Assembly (NCBI RefSeq): GCF_001968835.1
Contig: NZ_MRDE01000067.1
Span: forward strand, 1-39,862
Length of the DNA stretch: 39,862 nucleotides
DNA from: Tersicoccus phoenicis
GTDB taxonomy: Bacteria; Actinomycetota; Actinomycetes; Actinomycetales; Micrococcaceae
Direction: 5' to 3'
The position numbers and the translations under genes were made by a program. Positions 1 to 8,100 of this stretch are shown here, piece after piece. The notes beneath the pieces are model-generated. The model worked only from the letters and a program-made list of their open reading frames with translations, was not told the DNA's origin and searched no databases. The first letter of the stretch is position 1. The number at the start of each line of letters is the position of its first letter.

Positions 1-134
1 TCTCGAAGAAGGACATCATGCGCTGCCTCAAACGCCACATCGCCCGCGAGATCTACCGGGCCCTCATCAACGACCTCAGGACCCGAGACACCCACGTCCC
101 GACTTCAACCGCCGACCTCGCGAAAGCGGCTTGA
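1..134 (+). CDS. IS110-family transposase, C-terminal end (partial)
   Basis: This is the last 43 codons of a protein whose start lies before the window. The reading frame begins at base 3 and stops with TGA at 132-134. The visible residues include IMRCLKRHIAREIYRAL, a block typical of the C-terminal transposase_20 region of IS110-group transposases (RuvC-like DEDD and serine-containing recombinases that are guided by a bridge RNA). The catalytic residues cannot be judged because only the tail is present. The neighbouring oligopeptidase B gene ends 28 bp downstream on the other strand, so only a short right end of the element could fit here. Confidence 0.75.
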   Translation, partial: SKKDIMRCLKRHIAREIYRALINDLRTRDTHVPTSTADLAKAA

Positions 135-155
135 CATCCATAGGAGCATCGCGCG
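1..155 (+). mobile_element. Right end of an IS110-type insertion sequence
   Basis: The transposase tail stops at 134 and is followed by ttgacatccataggagcatc (131-150), a short 3' flank like those I recall from IS110-group elements, which keep their long noncoding, bridge-RNA-bearing end upstream of the transposase. The exact element boundary is not visible because IS110 elements lack clear terminal inverted repeats and the left end is outside the window. The end coordinate is therefore an estimate. Confidence 0.5.
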
Positions 156-161
156 GCGAGT

Positions 162-2402
162 TCAGCCCAGGCCGAGGGCGTCCAGCATGAACGCGTACTG
201 GAAGGCCGTGTCCCTCCACTTCTCGTACCGGCCGCTCGCGCCGCCGTGTCCGCCGTCCATCTCGGTCTTGAGCACGATCGGCTCGGCGCCCGTGCCCACC
301 TCCCGCAGCCGGGCGACCCACTTCGCCGGCTCCACGTAGAACACCCGCGTGTCGTTCAGGCTGGTGATCGCGGCGATCCGCGGATAGGCCACCGGAGCGA
401 TGTTCTCGTAGGGGGAGTAGCCCCGCATGTAGGCGTAGACCTCGGGATCGGTGATCGGGTTGCCCCACTCCTCCCACTCCAGCGCCGAGAGGGGCAGCTC
501 CGGGTCGAGGATGGTGGTCAGGGCGTCGACGAACGGGACGACGGCAACGATCGCCCGGTACTTCTGCGGGGCCAGATTCGCGACGGCGCCCATCAGCAGC
601 CCGCCCGCGGACCCGCCGGTCGCGACGATGCGCGCCGGGTCCGCCCAGCCGGAGGAGACGAGGTAGTCAGTGACGTCGACGAAGTCGGTGAACGAGTGCC
701 GCTTCGCCAGTTTCTTCCCGTCCTCGTACCAGGGCCGGCCGAGCTCACCGCCGCCGCGCACGTGTGCGACGACGAACACGACGCCGCGGTCCAGCAGCGA
801 GAGCCGGGCGACCGAGAAGGCCGGGTCGATGCTGATCTCGTAAGAGCCGTACCCGTACTGGATCACGGGGTGCCGGCCCCCGGGTTCGACGTCGGCGCGC
901 CGCACGATCGACACGGGGATCCGGGCGCCGTCGCGCGCCGTCGCCCAGGCCCGTTCCGCCCGGTAGCGCGCCGGGTCGTAGCCGCCGAGCACCGGGGTCT
1001 CCTTGCGCAGGGCCAGGGCGGGCGCGGCCGCGGAGTCGTCCGAGGCGCCGTCCGCCGCATCGCGGGTCGTACCGTCCAGCGTCGGGAAGTAGTCGTAGAC
1101 CCGGGGCGGCGTGAGGAACGAGGTGTAGGTCAGCCGTGCGACCGGGGCCTCGTACTCGGCACCGATCAGGGAGGCCGAGTACAGCTCCTCCTCGAACCGC
1201 GGCTCGGTCTCGGGTCGCTGCTCCGACGTGCCGACCCCGGCGAGTTCGAGCACCTGCACGCGTTCGGTCGTTTCCCGCCGGGCGGCGACGAACAGGTGGG
1301 TGCGGTTGGACGCGATCCCGCTCAGCCGCACGGTGCTGCGGTGCTCGATGACGGGGGTCCAGGTCTGCTCGGCGACCGGCTTGCCGGCGTCCGCGGGGTC
1401 CATCAGGGCGACCGCCGAGTTGACCGCCTGGTGGTTGTGCAGCAGGACGAACCGGTCCTGCCCGTCGAGGACGACGGGTTCGACGTCGTACAACACCCGG
1501 TCGGTACGGTCGATGACGACCTGGAACCCGTCGTCGGCGTGCTTCCCGTCGTCCCCGCCCACGCGCTGCAGCCGGGTCTCGCTGTACTCCGAGTTGCCGG
1601 AGGTGACGACCAGCCAGCGGCGGTTCGCGGAGATCTCGGCACCCAGCCACATCCCCGGGTCGTCCTCCCGGGCGACGATCTGATCGGCGGTCGACGGGGT
1701 GCCGAGCACGTGCCGGCGCAGCTGGTGGGGGCGCCAGGCGGCGTCGACCACGGTGTAGTACAGACTGCCCCCGTCCGGGTGGAACTGCGCGTCGTAGAAG
1801 GTGTCCTCGATGACGTCAGGCAGCAACTCACCCGTGCGCAGATCCTTGACCCGGATGGTGAACCGTTCGTCACCGGCGTCGTCCACACCCCACGCGAGTA
1901 GATTCCCGTCGTCGCTGACGGTGAAGCTGCCCAGCGAGAAGAACGGCAGGTTCTCGGCCTCCGCGTTGCCGTCGAGCAGCACCTGCTCGCCGTCCAGGGG
2001 CGCGCCTGGCTCGATCACGGGAGGCTCCCAGTGCGCCAGCTCGGTGCCGTCGCCCTCGGCGTGCACCCGGCAGTGGACGGCGTGCTGGCCGCCTTCGACC
2101 GTGCGGCTGTAGTACCACCAGCCGTGCCGGCGGGACGGGACGGACAGATCGGTCTCCTGGGTGCGGCTCTTGATCTCGTCGAAGATCCGCTCCCGCAGCG
2201 GCTGCTGGCCGGCGGTGACGGCCTCGGTGTAGGCGTTCTCCGCGGTCAGATGCGCCAGCACCTCGGGATCGGACTTCTCCCGCAGCCACTCGTAGTCGTC
2301 GACGAGGGTGTCCCCGTGGTGGGTCCGTTCCACCGGGATCCTCCGGGCGACGGGCGGAGTGGGCAACGCAAGGGGGGAGGTGGGGTTGACGTGCTCGCTC
2401 AT
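162..2402 (-). CDS. ptrB: Oligopeptidase B (protease II), S9A family serine peptidase
   Basis: A 746-residue cytosolic serine peptidase that cleaves short peptides after Arg or Lys. The length matches the family (about 690-750). An N-terminal helix/beta-propeller part covers roughly residues 1-460 and an alpha/beta-hydrolase part the rest. The nucleophile is Ser598 in GGSAGG, and the other triad members are likely Asp684 (SLNDTRV) and His719 (DGGHGG). The family sequence YEWLRE near residue 38 is present. The gene is transcribed away from the CPBP protease. Its ATG at 2402 has no Shine-Dalgarno but has a TAGGAT hexamer exactly 6 bases upstream, suggesting a leaderless mRNA. Confidence in the family is high; substrate range is inferred from it. 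Confidence 0.95.
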   Translation of the reverse strand: MSEHVNPTSPLALPTPPVARRIPVERTHHGDTLVDDYEWLREKSDPEVLAHLTAENAYTEAVTAGQQPLRERIFDEIKSRTQETDLSVPSRRHGWWYYSRTVEGGQHAVHCRVHAEGDGTELAHWEPPVIEPGAPLDGEQVLLDGNAEAENLPFFSLGSFTVSDDGNLLAWGVDDAGDERFTIRVKDLRTGELLPDVIEDTFYDAQFHPDGGSLYYTVVDAAWRPHQLRRHVLGTPSTADQIVAREDDPGMWLGAEISANRRWLVVTSGNSEYSETRLQRVGGDDGKHADDGFQVVIDRTDRVLYDVEPVVLDGQDRFVLLHNHQAVNSAVALMDPADAGKPVAEQTWTPVIEHRSTVRLSGIASNRTHLFVAARRETTERVQVLELAGVGTSEQRPETEPRFEEELYSASLIGAEYEAPVARLTYTSFLTPPRVYDYFPTLDGTTRDAADGASDDSAAAPALALRKETPVLGGYDPARYRAERAWATARDGARIPVSIVRRADVEPGGRHPVIQYGYGSYEISIDPAFSVARLSLLDRGVVFVVAHVRGGGELGRPWYEDGKKLAKRHSFTDFVDVTDYLVSSGWADPARIVATGGSAGGLLMGAVANLAPQKYRAIVAVVPFVDALTTILDPELPLSALEWEEWGNPITDPEVYAYMRGYSPYENIAPVAYPRIAAITSLNDTRVFYVEPAKWVARLREVGTGAEPIVLKTEMDGGHGGASGRYEKWRDTAFQYAFMLDALGLG

Positions 2403-2408
2403 GACTCG

Positions 2409-2414
2409 ATCCTA
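2409..2414 (-). promoter_or_regulatory. -10 hexamer TAGGAT of the ptrB gene (leaderless)
   Basis: On the minus strand TAGGAT is followed by 6 bases and then the ATG at 2402. This spacing puts the transcription start at or next to the start codon. No convincing -35 is seen. Confidence 0.5.
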
Positions 2415-2430
2415 GGAGGATCCGGTGATC

Positions 2431-2436
2431 TAGGGT
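2431..2436 (+). promoter_or_regulatory. -10 hexamer TAGGGT of the CPBP protease gene (leaderless)
   Basis: TAGGGT is followed by 6 bases and the GTG at 2443. It also abuts the alternative GTG at 2437. It lies back to back with the ptrB hexamer, so the two divergent promoters share about 30 bp. Confidence 0.45.
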
Positions 2437-2442
2437 GTGAGC

Positions 2443-3252
2443 GTGCCTGCTGACTCCGCCGCACCCGATCGCCTCGACACGCCGCCGATCGCCACCGGCC
2501 CCGATCGACGCCGCCTGCGCGCCGAGATCCTCCTGGTCCTCGGTCTGTCGCTCGGTCAGTCGGCCGTCTACGCCGTCGTCCAGTTGATCGACAAGTTGAC
2601 CAGAGGTCCGCTCGGGGGGCAGACCACGACGTTGAACCCGACCCGGAGCGACCGCGAGTACCTGGATCTGACCTACCAGCTGCTCGGTATCGGATTCTCG
2701 CTGGTGCCGGTCCTGTTGGTGGTGTTCCTGCTGGCCGGGGCCGGCTTCGGTTCCGGGCTGCGCCCGCTGCGGCGGCTCGGGGTCGACGGCGCCCGGCCGT
2801 GGGCCGATCTGTGGCAGGGCGTCTCCCTCTTCGCCGTCATGGGCGGCGGGACCCTCGCGCTCTACGCGGTGGGCCGGGCGCTGGGGATCACGACGGCGCT
2901 CGTACCGGCGGCGCTCGGCACGTACTGGTGGACGGTGCCGGTCCTGATCCTCTCCGCGACCCGCGATGCCGTGCTCGAGGAGATCATCGTCGTCGGGTAC
3001 CTCACCCTGCGGTGGCGCCAACTGGGGTGGTCGACGCCGGCGATCCTCGTGGTCAGCGCGCTGTTCCGCGGCAGTTATCACCTCTATCAGGGCTTCGGGC
3101 CGTTCCTGGGCAATGTCGTCATGGGACTCGTCTTCGTCGCCGTCTACCTCAAGGTCCGCCGCGTCATGCCGCTGATCGTCGCGCACGCGCTGCTGAACAC
3201 CGGGGCGTTCGTCGGCTTCGCGCTGCTCGGCCGGGCCACCGGGTTCGGCTGA
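2443..3252 (+). CDS. CPBP family intramembrane metalloprotease
   Basis: A 269-residue multi-pass membrane protein of the CPBP (CAAX-processing and bacteriocin-processing) family, whose members cleave peptide bonds inside the membrane using Glu and His residues. The first motif reads LEEIIVVGYL near residue 182, with the paired glutamates but without the Arg of the usual EExxxR. The second motif is SYHLYQG near residue 210 and the third is AHALLNTG near residue 247. At least six hydrophobic segments follow a charged 25-residue N-terminus. GTG 2443 is preferred because TAGGGT sits 6 bases upstream; GTG 2437 would add two residues. It is divergent from ptrB. The substrate is unknown. Confidence 0.85.
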   Translation: MPADSAAPDRLDTPPIATGPDRRRLRAEILLVLGLSLGQSAVYAVVQLIDKLTRGPLGGQTTTLNPTRSDREYLDLTYQLLGIGFSLVPVLLVVFLLAGAGFGSGLRPLRRLGVDGARPWADLWQGVSLFAVMGGGTLALYAVGRALGITTALVPAALGTYWWTVPVLILSATRDAVLEEIIVVGYLTLRWRQLGWSTPAILVVSALFRGSYHLYQGFGPFLGNVVMGLVFVAVYLKVRRVMPLIVAHALLNTGAFVGFALLGRATGFG

Positions 3253-3424
3253 GCCGAGGCCGGAAAGTGCCTATGGTCACCCTGCTCGCCGTGGTCTAGG
3301 GTGAGTCGCACCGAGCCGGCTGTGTCGGCCCGCGGGCGGGTCCGTATCTCCGCCCGCGGGTGCCAGGGGGAACACGGGATGCCGGCACCGCTGCACCGCA
3401 TCGCGGGGCTTCACAGGGGGAACC

Positions 3425-4234
3425 ATGAGCGCTCACCACGCCCGGCACCGCGCCGAACCAGCCCGAACCGCCAGTCGTCCCGGAACACTGATGACGCCGC
3501 TCGCACGCGGCGGCCGTCGCGCCGCCGTCGCGGTCGTCGTCGGCGCGGCCGTGGGCGCCGCCACCCTGGGCCTGGCCGCCCCGGCCCAGGCGCAGTGGCT
3601 TCTCACCGGTCCGGGATCGCCGTCCACGCCGGCGACCACCCCGGCGACCACGCCGGCGACCACGCCGGCGACCACGCCGCCGTCCACGCCGGCGACCACG
3701 CCGCCGTCCACGCTGCCGACCACGCCGCCGTCCACCCTGCCGACCACGGCCGCCCCGGCGCGGGGCGGCGCGTGGCCGGTTCCCGACTCCGGCATCCGGA
3801 CGACCCTCCCGACGACGCTCGGCCCGGTGACCACCTGGCGCACGCCGACGGCGGCGGTGGCCACCGGCAACGCCGCGGCGCTGCGCAACGGCATCGTCGC
3901 CACGGCGAAGACCGGGGTGGGCCGGCCGTACGTCTGGGGCGGCACGTCCCCGGTGACCGGCTGGGACTGCGGCGGCTACGTCAGCTGGGTGCTGCGGCAG
4001 TACGGCTTCGACCTGCCCGTGCTCGGCGGTGACGCGATGGCCGCCGCGCTCGGAGCGCAGCAGATCCCCCTGTCGGAGGGCAGACCCGGAGACATCATCT
4101 GGATCCCCGGACAGCACATCGGCATCTACGACGGCAACGGCGGTGTGTTCGAGGCGCTCAACCCGGTGCAGGGCACCATGTACAACCCGTACCACGGGGG
4201 CCTGCTCATCCGGCTGCCCGTCCGGGACAGCTGA
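3425..4234 (+). CDS. Secreted NlpC/P60-family peptidoglycan endopeptidase-like protein
   Basis: A 269-residue exported protein. Residues 28-56 form a signal peptide (RGGRR, a hydrophobic run, then a cut after APAQA). Residues 65-112 are a Thr/Pro/Ala linker made of PATT, PPST and LPTT units. Residues 150-260 are an NlpC/P60 domain with GRPYVWGG, the likely catalytic Cys182 in WDCGGYVSW and His231 in GQHIGIYDG. This family hydrolyses peptidoglycan stem peptides in the wall. The usual DCSG is DCGG here, which may tune activity. The ATG at 3425 has GGGGG upstream; a shorter start at 3491 would still keep the signal peptide. It converges on the VOC gene. Confidence 0.88.
   Translation: MSAHHARHRAEPARTASRPGTLMTPLARGGRRAAVAVVVGAAVGAATLGLAAPAQAQWLLTGPGSPSTPATTPATTPATTPATTPPSTPATTPPSTLPTTPPSTLPTTAAPARGGAWPVPDSGIRTTLPTTLGPVTTWRTPTAAVATGNAAALRNGIVATAKTGVGRPYVWGGTSPVTGWDCGGYVSWVLRQYGFDLPVLGGDAMAAALGAQQIPLSEGRPGDIIWIPGQHIGIYDGNGGVFEALNPVQGTMYNPYHGGLLIRLPVRDS
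3617..3748 (+). repeat. 12-bp tandem repeat encoding the PATT linker
   Basis: About eleven units of a 12-bp repeat, consensus ccggcgaccacg, with variants ccgccgtccacg and ctgccgaccacg. It lies in frame inside the NlpC/P60 gene and encodes four residues per unit (PATT, PPST, LPTT). Several neighbouring units are identical, so length change by slippage is likely. Confidence 0.9.
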
Positions 4235-4243
4235 GACCACCCG

Positions 4244-4273
4244 GCGGTGGCGCCCCGGCGGCCGCGCCACCGC
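4244..4273. terminator. Bidirectional terminator hairpin between convergent genes
   Basis: gcggtggcgc at 4244-4253 pairs perfectly with gcgccaccgc at 4264-4273 around a 10-base loop. The hairpin fills the gap between the NlpC/P60 stop and the VOC stop, so it could serve both directions. No T tract is present, as is common in high-GC actinomycetes. Confidence 0.6.
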
Positions 4274-4912
4274 TCAGATCGTGATGGTGCCGCGCGGGGT
4301 CTCGAAGGTGACGGACAGGACGCCGGGCGTGCCGTTGGGTGCCACCCAGTCGACGTCGACGTCGGCCAGGGCCTCCCGGACGTCCCGTCCCAACCAGTCG
4401 GTCACCCGGCTCGGCGAGCCGGCGATCTGCAGCTGGGCGAGTGCGACGTCGGTCGCGGCCGCCGTCGACGGGTGCAGGTCCGGCGGGCTGATCCAGTGCA
4501 GCAGGAACGGCACCTGCGGGTCCGCGATCAGGCCCTTGACGCCGATCTGACGCCACTTCAACTCCCGGCCGTCCGGGAACTTGCGGTTGCCGGGCACCGA
4601 TTCCCGGCCCAGCCGCTTCTCGAACAGGGCCAGGTCGGCCACGCTGACCACCCAGCCGAGCCAGCCGCCACCGAGCTCGGACCGGGCCCGGACCGCCTGA
4701 CCGAACGGTGCCTTGTCCGCCGACGGGTGGTCGAGCACCTCGACCACCTCGACGTACCGGCCCCGTTCGAGCGGGAAGATGGCGTTGCGGGTGCCGAAGC
4801 GCGGGTGGATCCCACCCGTCACCGGGCGCATGCCGAGGGCCTGACCGATCTCGTCGGCGCAGGCGGTCAGCCCGGCGGGTCCGCAGGCGAACGAGACGTG
4901 ATCCAGGCGCAT
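4274..4912 (-). CDS. VOC / glyoxalase-like domain protein
   Basis: A 212-residue cytosolic protein that opens with RLDHVSFAC, a typical first beta strand of the vicinal-oxygen-chelate fold, and continues with GIHPRFGTRNAIFPL and RYVEVVEVLDHP, as in the Glyoxalase_3 type (PF13468). A second half-module follows around residues 100-212. Metal-binding residues are probably His4 and a Glu in the YVEVVEV strand, but this is not certain. The reaction is unknown; relatives are rarely characterised. ATG 4912 is preceded by AAGGAT 6 bases upstream and by a purine-rich gaggga, so either leaderless or normal initiation is possible. Confidence 0.8.
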   Translation of the reverse strand: MRLDHVSFACGPAGLTACADEIGQALGMRPVTGGIHPRFGTRNAIFPLERGRYVEVVEVLDHPSADKAPFGQAVRARSELGGGWLGWVVSVADLALFEKRLGRESVPGNRKFPDGRELKWRQIGVKGLIADPQVPFLLHWISPPDLHPSTAAATDVALAQLQIAGSPSRVTDWLGRDVREALADVDVDWVAPNGTPGVLSVTFETPRGTITI

Positions 4913-5036
4913 TCCCTCATCCTTACACCGGCACCCCGGGGACGCTGGTTAGGTGACCCTCATCACTCCCGGCCGTTGGTCGTGACACGTCATCGACTTG
5001 CGCGGGGCGGTCGATACACCCAAGACTGGTAGCCAC

Positions 5037-5165
5037 GGTCATGAGCGTCAGCGCCCTGCAGCCCCGGCTCGCTGACCGGCAACCCTCCAACCGCGGTGGG
5101 GTGCCCCGGGTGACGACCTGGCGACGCGCGTCCGCGCGCCGCAAGCGCGGGCCGGTGTGCCCCGG
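5037..5165 (+). ncRNA. SAM-IV type S-adenosylmethionine riboswitch
   Basis: The RNA begins with ggtcatgagcgtcagcg, closes its first helix with gacgacc ending at 5118, and contains the conserved core aaccctccaaccgcggt followed by ggggtgcccc. This matches the SAM-I/SAM-IV core, and the added GC-rich hairpin 3' of the first helix (about 5122-5150) is the mark of SAM-IV, found in actinomycetes. It lies 55-180 bp before the sulfhydrylase gene. SAM binding should lower expression of the methionine genes downstream. The 3' boundary is approximate; the stretch 5150-5218 before the start codon may hold the expression platform. Confidence 0.88.
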
Positions 5166-5218
5166 GAGTGGCGCATTCGCTTCCCGGACTTGGCCGGCTC
5201 CCTCACGAGAGGCACGGC

Positions 5219-6541
5219 ATGTCCACCACCTGGTCCTTCGAGACCCGCCAGATCCACGCCGGCCAACAGCCCGACAGCGCCACCGGGGCGCGGGCGTTGC
5301 CGATCTACCAGACCAGCTCCTTCGTCTTCGACGACGCGAACCAGGCGGCCTCCCGGTTCGCCCTGGCCGAGTTGGGCCCGATCTACACCCGGATCGGCAA
5401 CCCCACCAACGAGGCCGTCGAGAACCGGGTGGCGTCGCTGGAGGGCGGTGTCGGGGCGTTGCTGCTGGCCTCCGGTTCGGCGGCGACGACCTACGCGCTC
5501 CTCAACGTCGCCGAGAGCGGCGATCACATCGTCGCCAGTCCCTCCCTGTACGGGGGCACCCACAACCTCTTCCACTACACGCTGCCCAAGCTCGGCATCA
5601 CCGTCAGCTTCGTCGAGGACCCGGACGACCCGGCGTCCTGGACCGCGGCCGCCCGCCCGAACACGAAGGCGTTCTTCGGGGAGAGCATCTCCAACCCGCG
5701 GCAGGACGTGCTCGACATCACCGCCGTCGCCGACGCCGCCCACGCGGCCGGGGTGCCCCTGATCGTCGACAACACGGTGGCCACCCCGTGGCTGATCCGG
5801 CCGCTCGAGCACGGCGCCGACGTCGTCGTCCACTCCGCCACCAAGTACCTGGGCGGGCACGGCAACGCCATCGCCGGGGTGATCGTCGACGCCGGCCGCT
5901 TCGACTACACCGCCGAGCCGGGTCGCTTCCCCGGCTTCACGGAGCCGGATGAGTCGTACCACGGCCTCGTGTTCGGGCGGGATCTGGGGCAGGGCGGTGC
6001 GCTCGGCGCGAACCTGTCCTACATCCTCAAGGCGCGCGTCCAGTGGCTGCGGGACACCGGTGCCGCCGCCAGCCCGTTCAACGCGTTCCTCATCGCGCAG
6101 GGCCTGGAGACCCTCAGCCTGCGGATGGACCGCCACGTCGCCAACGCCGAGCGGGTCGCCGCCTGGCTGGAGGCGCGGGACGAGGTGCTCTCCGTCGCCT
6201 ACGCGGGTCTGCCGTCCAGTTCCTGGTACGAGCTGGGCCGGAAGTACGCGCCGAAGGGTGCGGGCGGTGTGATCGCGTTCGAGATCGACGGCGGCGCCGG
6301 GGCCGGGCGCCGGTTCGTCGACGCCCTGACCCTGCACTCGAACGTGGCGAACATCGGGGACGTGCGCTCGCTCGTCATCCACCCGGCGTCCACCACCCAC
6401 AGCCAGCTCTCGGAGGAGAGCCAGCGCATCGCCGGTGTCAGCCCCGGCCTGGTGCGCCTGTCGGTGGGACTGGAGCACATCGACGACATCCTCGCCGACC
6501 TCGCCACCGGGTTCGCCGCGCTCGAGGCCCCCGCCGCGTGA
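5219..6541 (+). CDS. metY: O-acetylhomoserine sulfhydrylase (O-acetylhomoserine aminocarboxypropyltransferase)
   Basis: A 440-residue PLP enzyme of the Cys/Met metabolism family. It makes homocysteine from O-acetylhomoserine and sulfide in the cytosol. The PLP lysine is Lys209 in HSATKYLGGHG; YTRIGNPTNEAVENRVASLEGG near residue 56 and the cofactor-phosphate region SGSAAT at 85-90 are in place. Length fits the family (about 430-440). ATG 5219 is chosen because it starts the conserved STTWSFETRQIHAGQ and has cgagagg upstream; a longer frame back to 5168 would run into the riboswitch platform. It is under the SAM-IV riboswitch and overlaps the acetyltransferase gene by 4 bp. Confidence 0.95.
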   Translation: MSTTWSFETRQIHAGQQPDSATGARALPIYQTSSFVFDDANQAASRFALAELGPIYTRIGNPTNEAVENRVASLEGGVGALLLASGSAATTYALLNVAESGDHIVASPSLYGGTHNLFHYTLPKLGITVSFVEDPDDPASWTAAARPNTKAFFGESISNPRQDVLDITAVADAAHAAGVPLIVDNTVATPWLIRPLEHGADVVVHSATKYLGGHGNAIAGVIVDAGRFDYTAEPGRFPGFTEPDESYHGLVFGRDLGQGGALGANLSYILKARVQWLRDTGAAASPFNAFLIAQGLETLSLRMDRHVANAERVAAWLEARDEVLSVAYAGLPSSSWYELGRKYAPKGAGGVIAFEIDGGAGAGRRFVDALTLHSNVANIGDVRSLVIHPASTTHSQLSEESQRIAGVSPGLVRLSVGLEHIDDILADLATGFAALEAPAA

Positions 6542-7752
6542 GCGTCGCCCCGGGTCAGCGCGCCCTCCTGCGCCACCGCGACGTCGGGCTGCGCCCGGCC
6601 GACGCCGACGACGGTCACGCCGGCGACGGTCACCACCTCGGCCGGTCCGCGCTCGCGTCCCTCGGCGACGCGGCCGCCGCCGTGCGGTTCGGGTCCATCG
6701 GCGACCTCCAGCTGGAGACCGGTGGGGTGCTGCCCGACGTCGTGCTCGCCTACGAGACGTGGGGCACGCTGAACGCCGACGCGTCCAACGCCGTCCTGGT
6801 CCACCACGCCCTGACGGGCTCCTCGCACGTCGCCCGCGGTGACACGGACGTGCCCGGCTGGTGGGACGCGCTCGTGGGCCCGGGCTGTCCGCTGAACACC
6901 GACGAGCTGTTCGTTGTCTCCGTCAACATGGTCGGCGGCTGTTACGGGTCCACGGGGCCCTCCTCGTTCGCCCCGGACGGGCGGCCCTGGGGTTCCCGGT
7001 TCCCGCTGATCACCCTCCGCGACGCCGCGCACGCCGAGAAGCGACTCGCCGAGGCCCTGGGGATCGACGCGTTCGCCGTGGTGATCGGGGGGTCCATGGG
7101 CGGGGCGCGGGCCCTGGAATGGGCCGTGACCTACCCGGAGGCGGTGCGGCACTGCGCGGTGCTGGCGATCGGGGCCTCATCGACCGCCGAGCAGATTGCG
7201 TGGGCGCAGCCGCAGGTGCTGGCCATCCGAAACGACCCTCACTTCGCCGACGGCAACTACTACGACGGGCCGACGCCCGACGCCGGGCTCGGCATCGCCC
7301 GCCGGATCGCGCACATCACGTACCGGAGCGAAGCGGAGCTCGGCGCCCGGTTCGGCCGCCGGCCGCAGACGGGGGAGGACCCGCTCAGCGGCACCAGCGC
7401 CTCTCGGGGCCGGTACGCGGTCGAGAGCTATCTGGACCACAAGGCCACATCCCTGGCCGGCCGGTTCGACGCCAACAGCTACCTCGTGCTCTCCGACGCG
7501 CTGATGAGCCACGACGTCGCCCGCGGCCGGGGCGGCCTGGAGCGGGCGCTCGCCGGTGTGCGGGCCGACTTCCTCGTCGCCGCGGTGACGTCCGACCGGC
7601 TCTACCTGCCCGAGCAGTCCTTCGAGCTCGCCGCCGCGTTGCCCGGGGACGTGCCGGTGCACCTGATCGACGCCGCGATCGGGCACGACGGTTTCCTCAC
7701 CGAGATGGGCCAGCTCGGGGCGCTGCTGGACGCCCACGTCTTCGGCCGCTGA
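6538..7752 (+). CDS. metX: Homoserine O-acetyltransferase
   Basis: A 404-residue alpha/beta-hydrolase-fold enzyme that acetylates homoserine with acetyl-CoA, the step that supplies the substrate of the preceding sulfhydrylase. The nucleophile is Ser186 in GGSMGG, with Asp353 (VTSDRLY) and His383 (IGHDGFL) completing the triad. Other family blocks are LAYETWGTLN, HALTGSSHV and NMVGGCYGSTGP. The GTG start at 6538 overlaps the previous stop as GTGA, so translation is probably coupled and the riboswitch should control both genes. The first 45 residues are rich in Asp, His and Gly and are not conserved. A shorter start is conceivable. Confidence 0.95.
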   Translation: MSVAPGQRALLRHRDVGLRPADADDGHAGDGHHLGRSALASLGDAAAAVRFGSIGDLQLETGGVLPDVVLAYETWGTLNADASNAVLVHHALTGSSHVARGDTDVPGWWDALVGPGCPLNTDELFVVSVNMVGGCYGSTGPSSFAPDGRPWGSRFPLITLRDAAHAEKRLAEALGIDAFAVVIGGSMGGARALEWAVTYPEAVRHCAVLAIGASSTAEQIAWAQPQVLAIRNDPHFADGNYYDGPTPDAGLGIARRIAHITYRSEAELGARFGRRPQTGEDPLSGTSASRGRYAVESYLDHKATSLAGRFDANSYLVLSDALMSHDVARGRGGLERALAGVRADFLVAAVTSDRLYLPEQSFELAAALPGDVPVHLIDAAIGHDGFLTEMGQLGALLDAHVFGR

Positions 7753-7764
7753 CCCGGTCCGCCG

Positions 7765-7789
7765 CTCGCGGTGCAACGGCTACCGCGAG
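7765..7789 (+). terminator. Hairpin after the methionine operon
   Basis: ctcgcggt at 7765-7772 pairs with accgcgag at 7782-7789, 12 bases after the acetyltransferase stop. The stem is 8 bp and there is no T tract. It is a plausible terminator for the operon. Confidence 0.45.
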
Positions 7790-8026
7790 TGTGGCGGGTG
7801 AAGTTGCTGAGACGGTGCCGGCGCCCCATCCGTCCCGCCGGTCACACTCACTGTGGTGGTTGGTTCGGGTGGCGCTGCTGAGATGATGCGTGCCTCAGTC
7901 GCGGACCCGCGCACGCCCTCCGCCGCCGAAGGACTCCTCCGTCAGGGTTCTCGGACTAACCGATGACAGCGCCATCGAGTGTGACCGGTGGGGTTGGTGT
8001 GGCGTGGACGCCGCCACTCCGGTCAC
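7787..8026. repeat. Two tandem copies of an imperfect palindrome in a gene-free gap
   Basis: The 348-bp gap 7753-8100 has no gene I can support. It carries gagtgtggcggg (7787-7798) facing cccgccggtcacactc (7834-7849), and gagtgtgaccgg (7977-7988) facing ccggtcac (8019-8026). The arms of the two palindromes are related: 7838-7849 is the exact reverse complement of 7977-7988. The second copy also has an inner ggcg-tgga-cgcc hairpin at 8001-8012. It looks like a small repeat family, not a coding region. Confidence 0.6.
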
Positions 8027-8100
8027 TTCCGTCCCATTCGGTGGCGCGATTGTCGGGTGACGGCTCGTGCCCGGTGTCCCATGCCCGGCGACGCAGTCCG

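Noticed and set aside
3253-3424. Cyclic di-AMP (ydaO) riboswitch before the NlpC/P60 gene
   Set aside because: Such switches often precede wall hydrolases in actinomycetes, but the conserved core blocks are not present.
3617-3748. CRISPR-like repeat array
   Set aside because: The units are 12 bp, have no spacers and are in frame inside a secreted protein gene.
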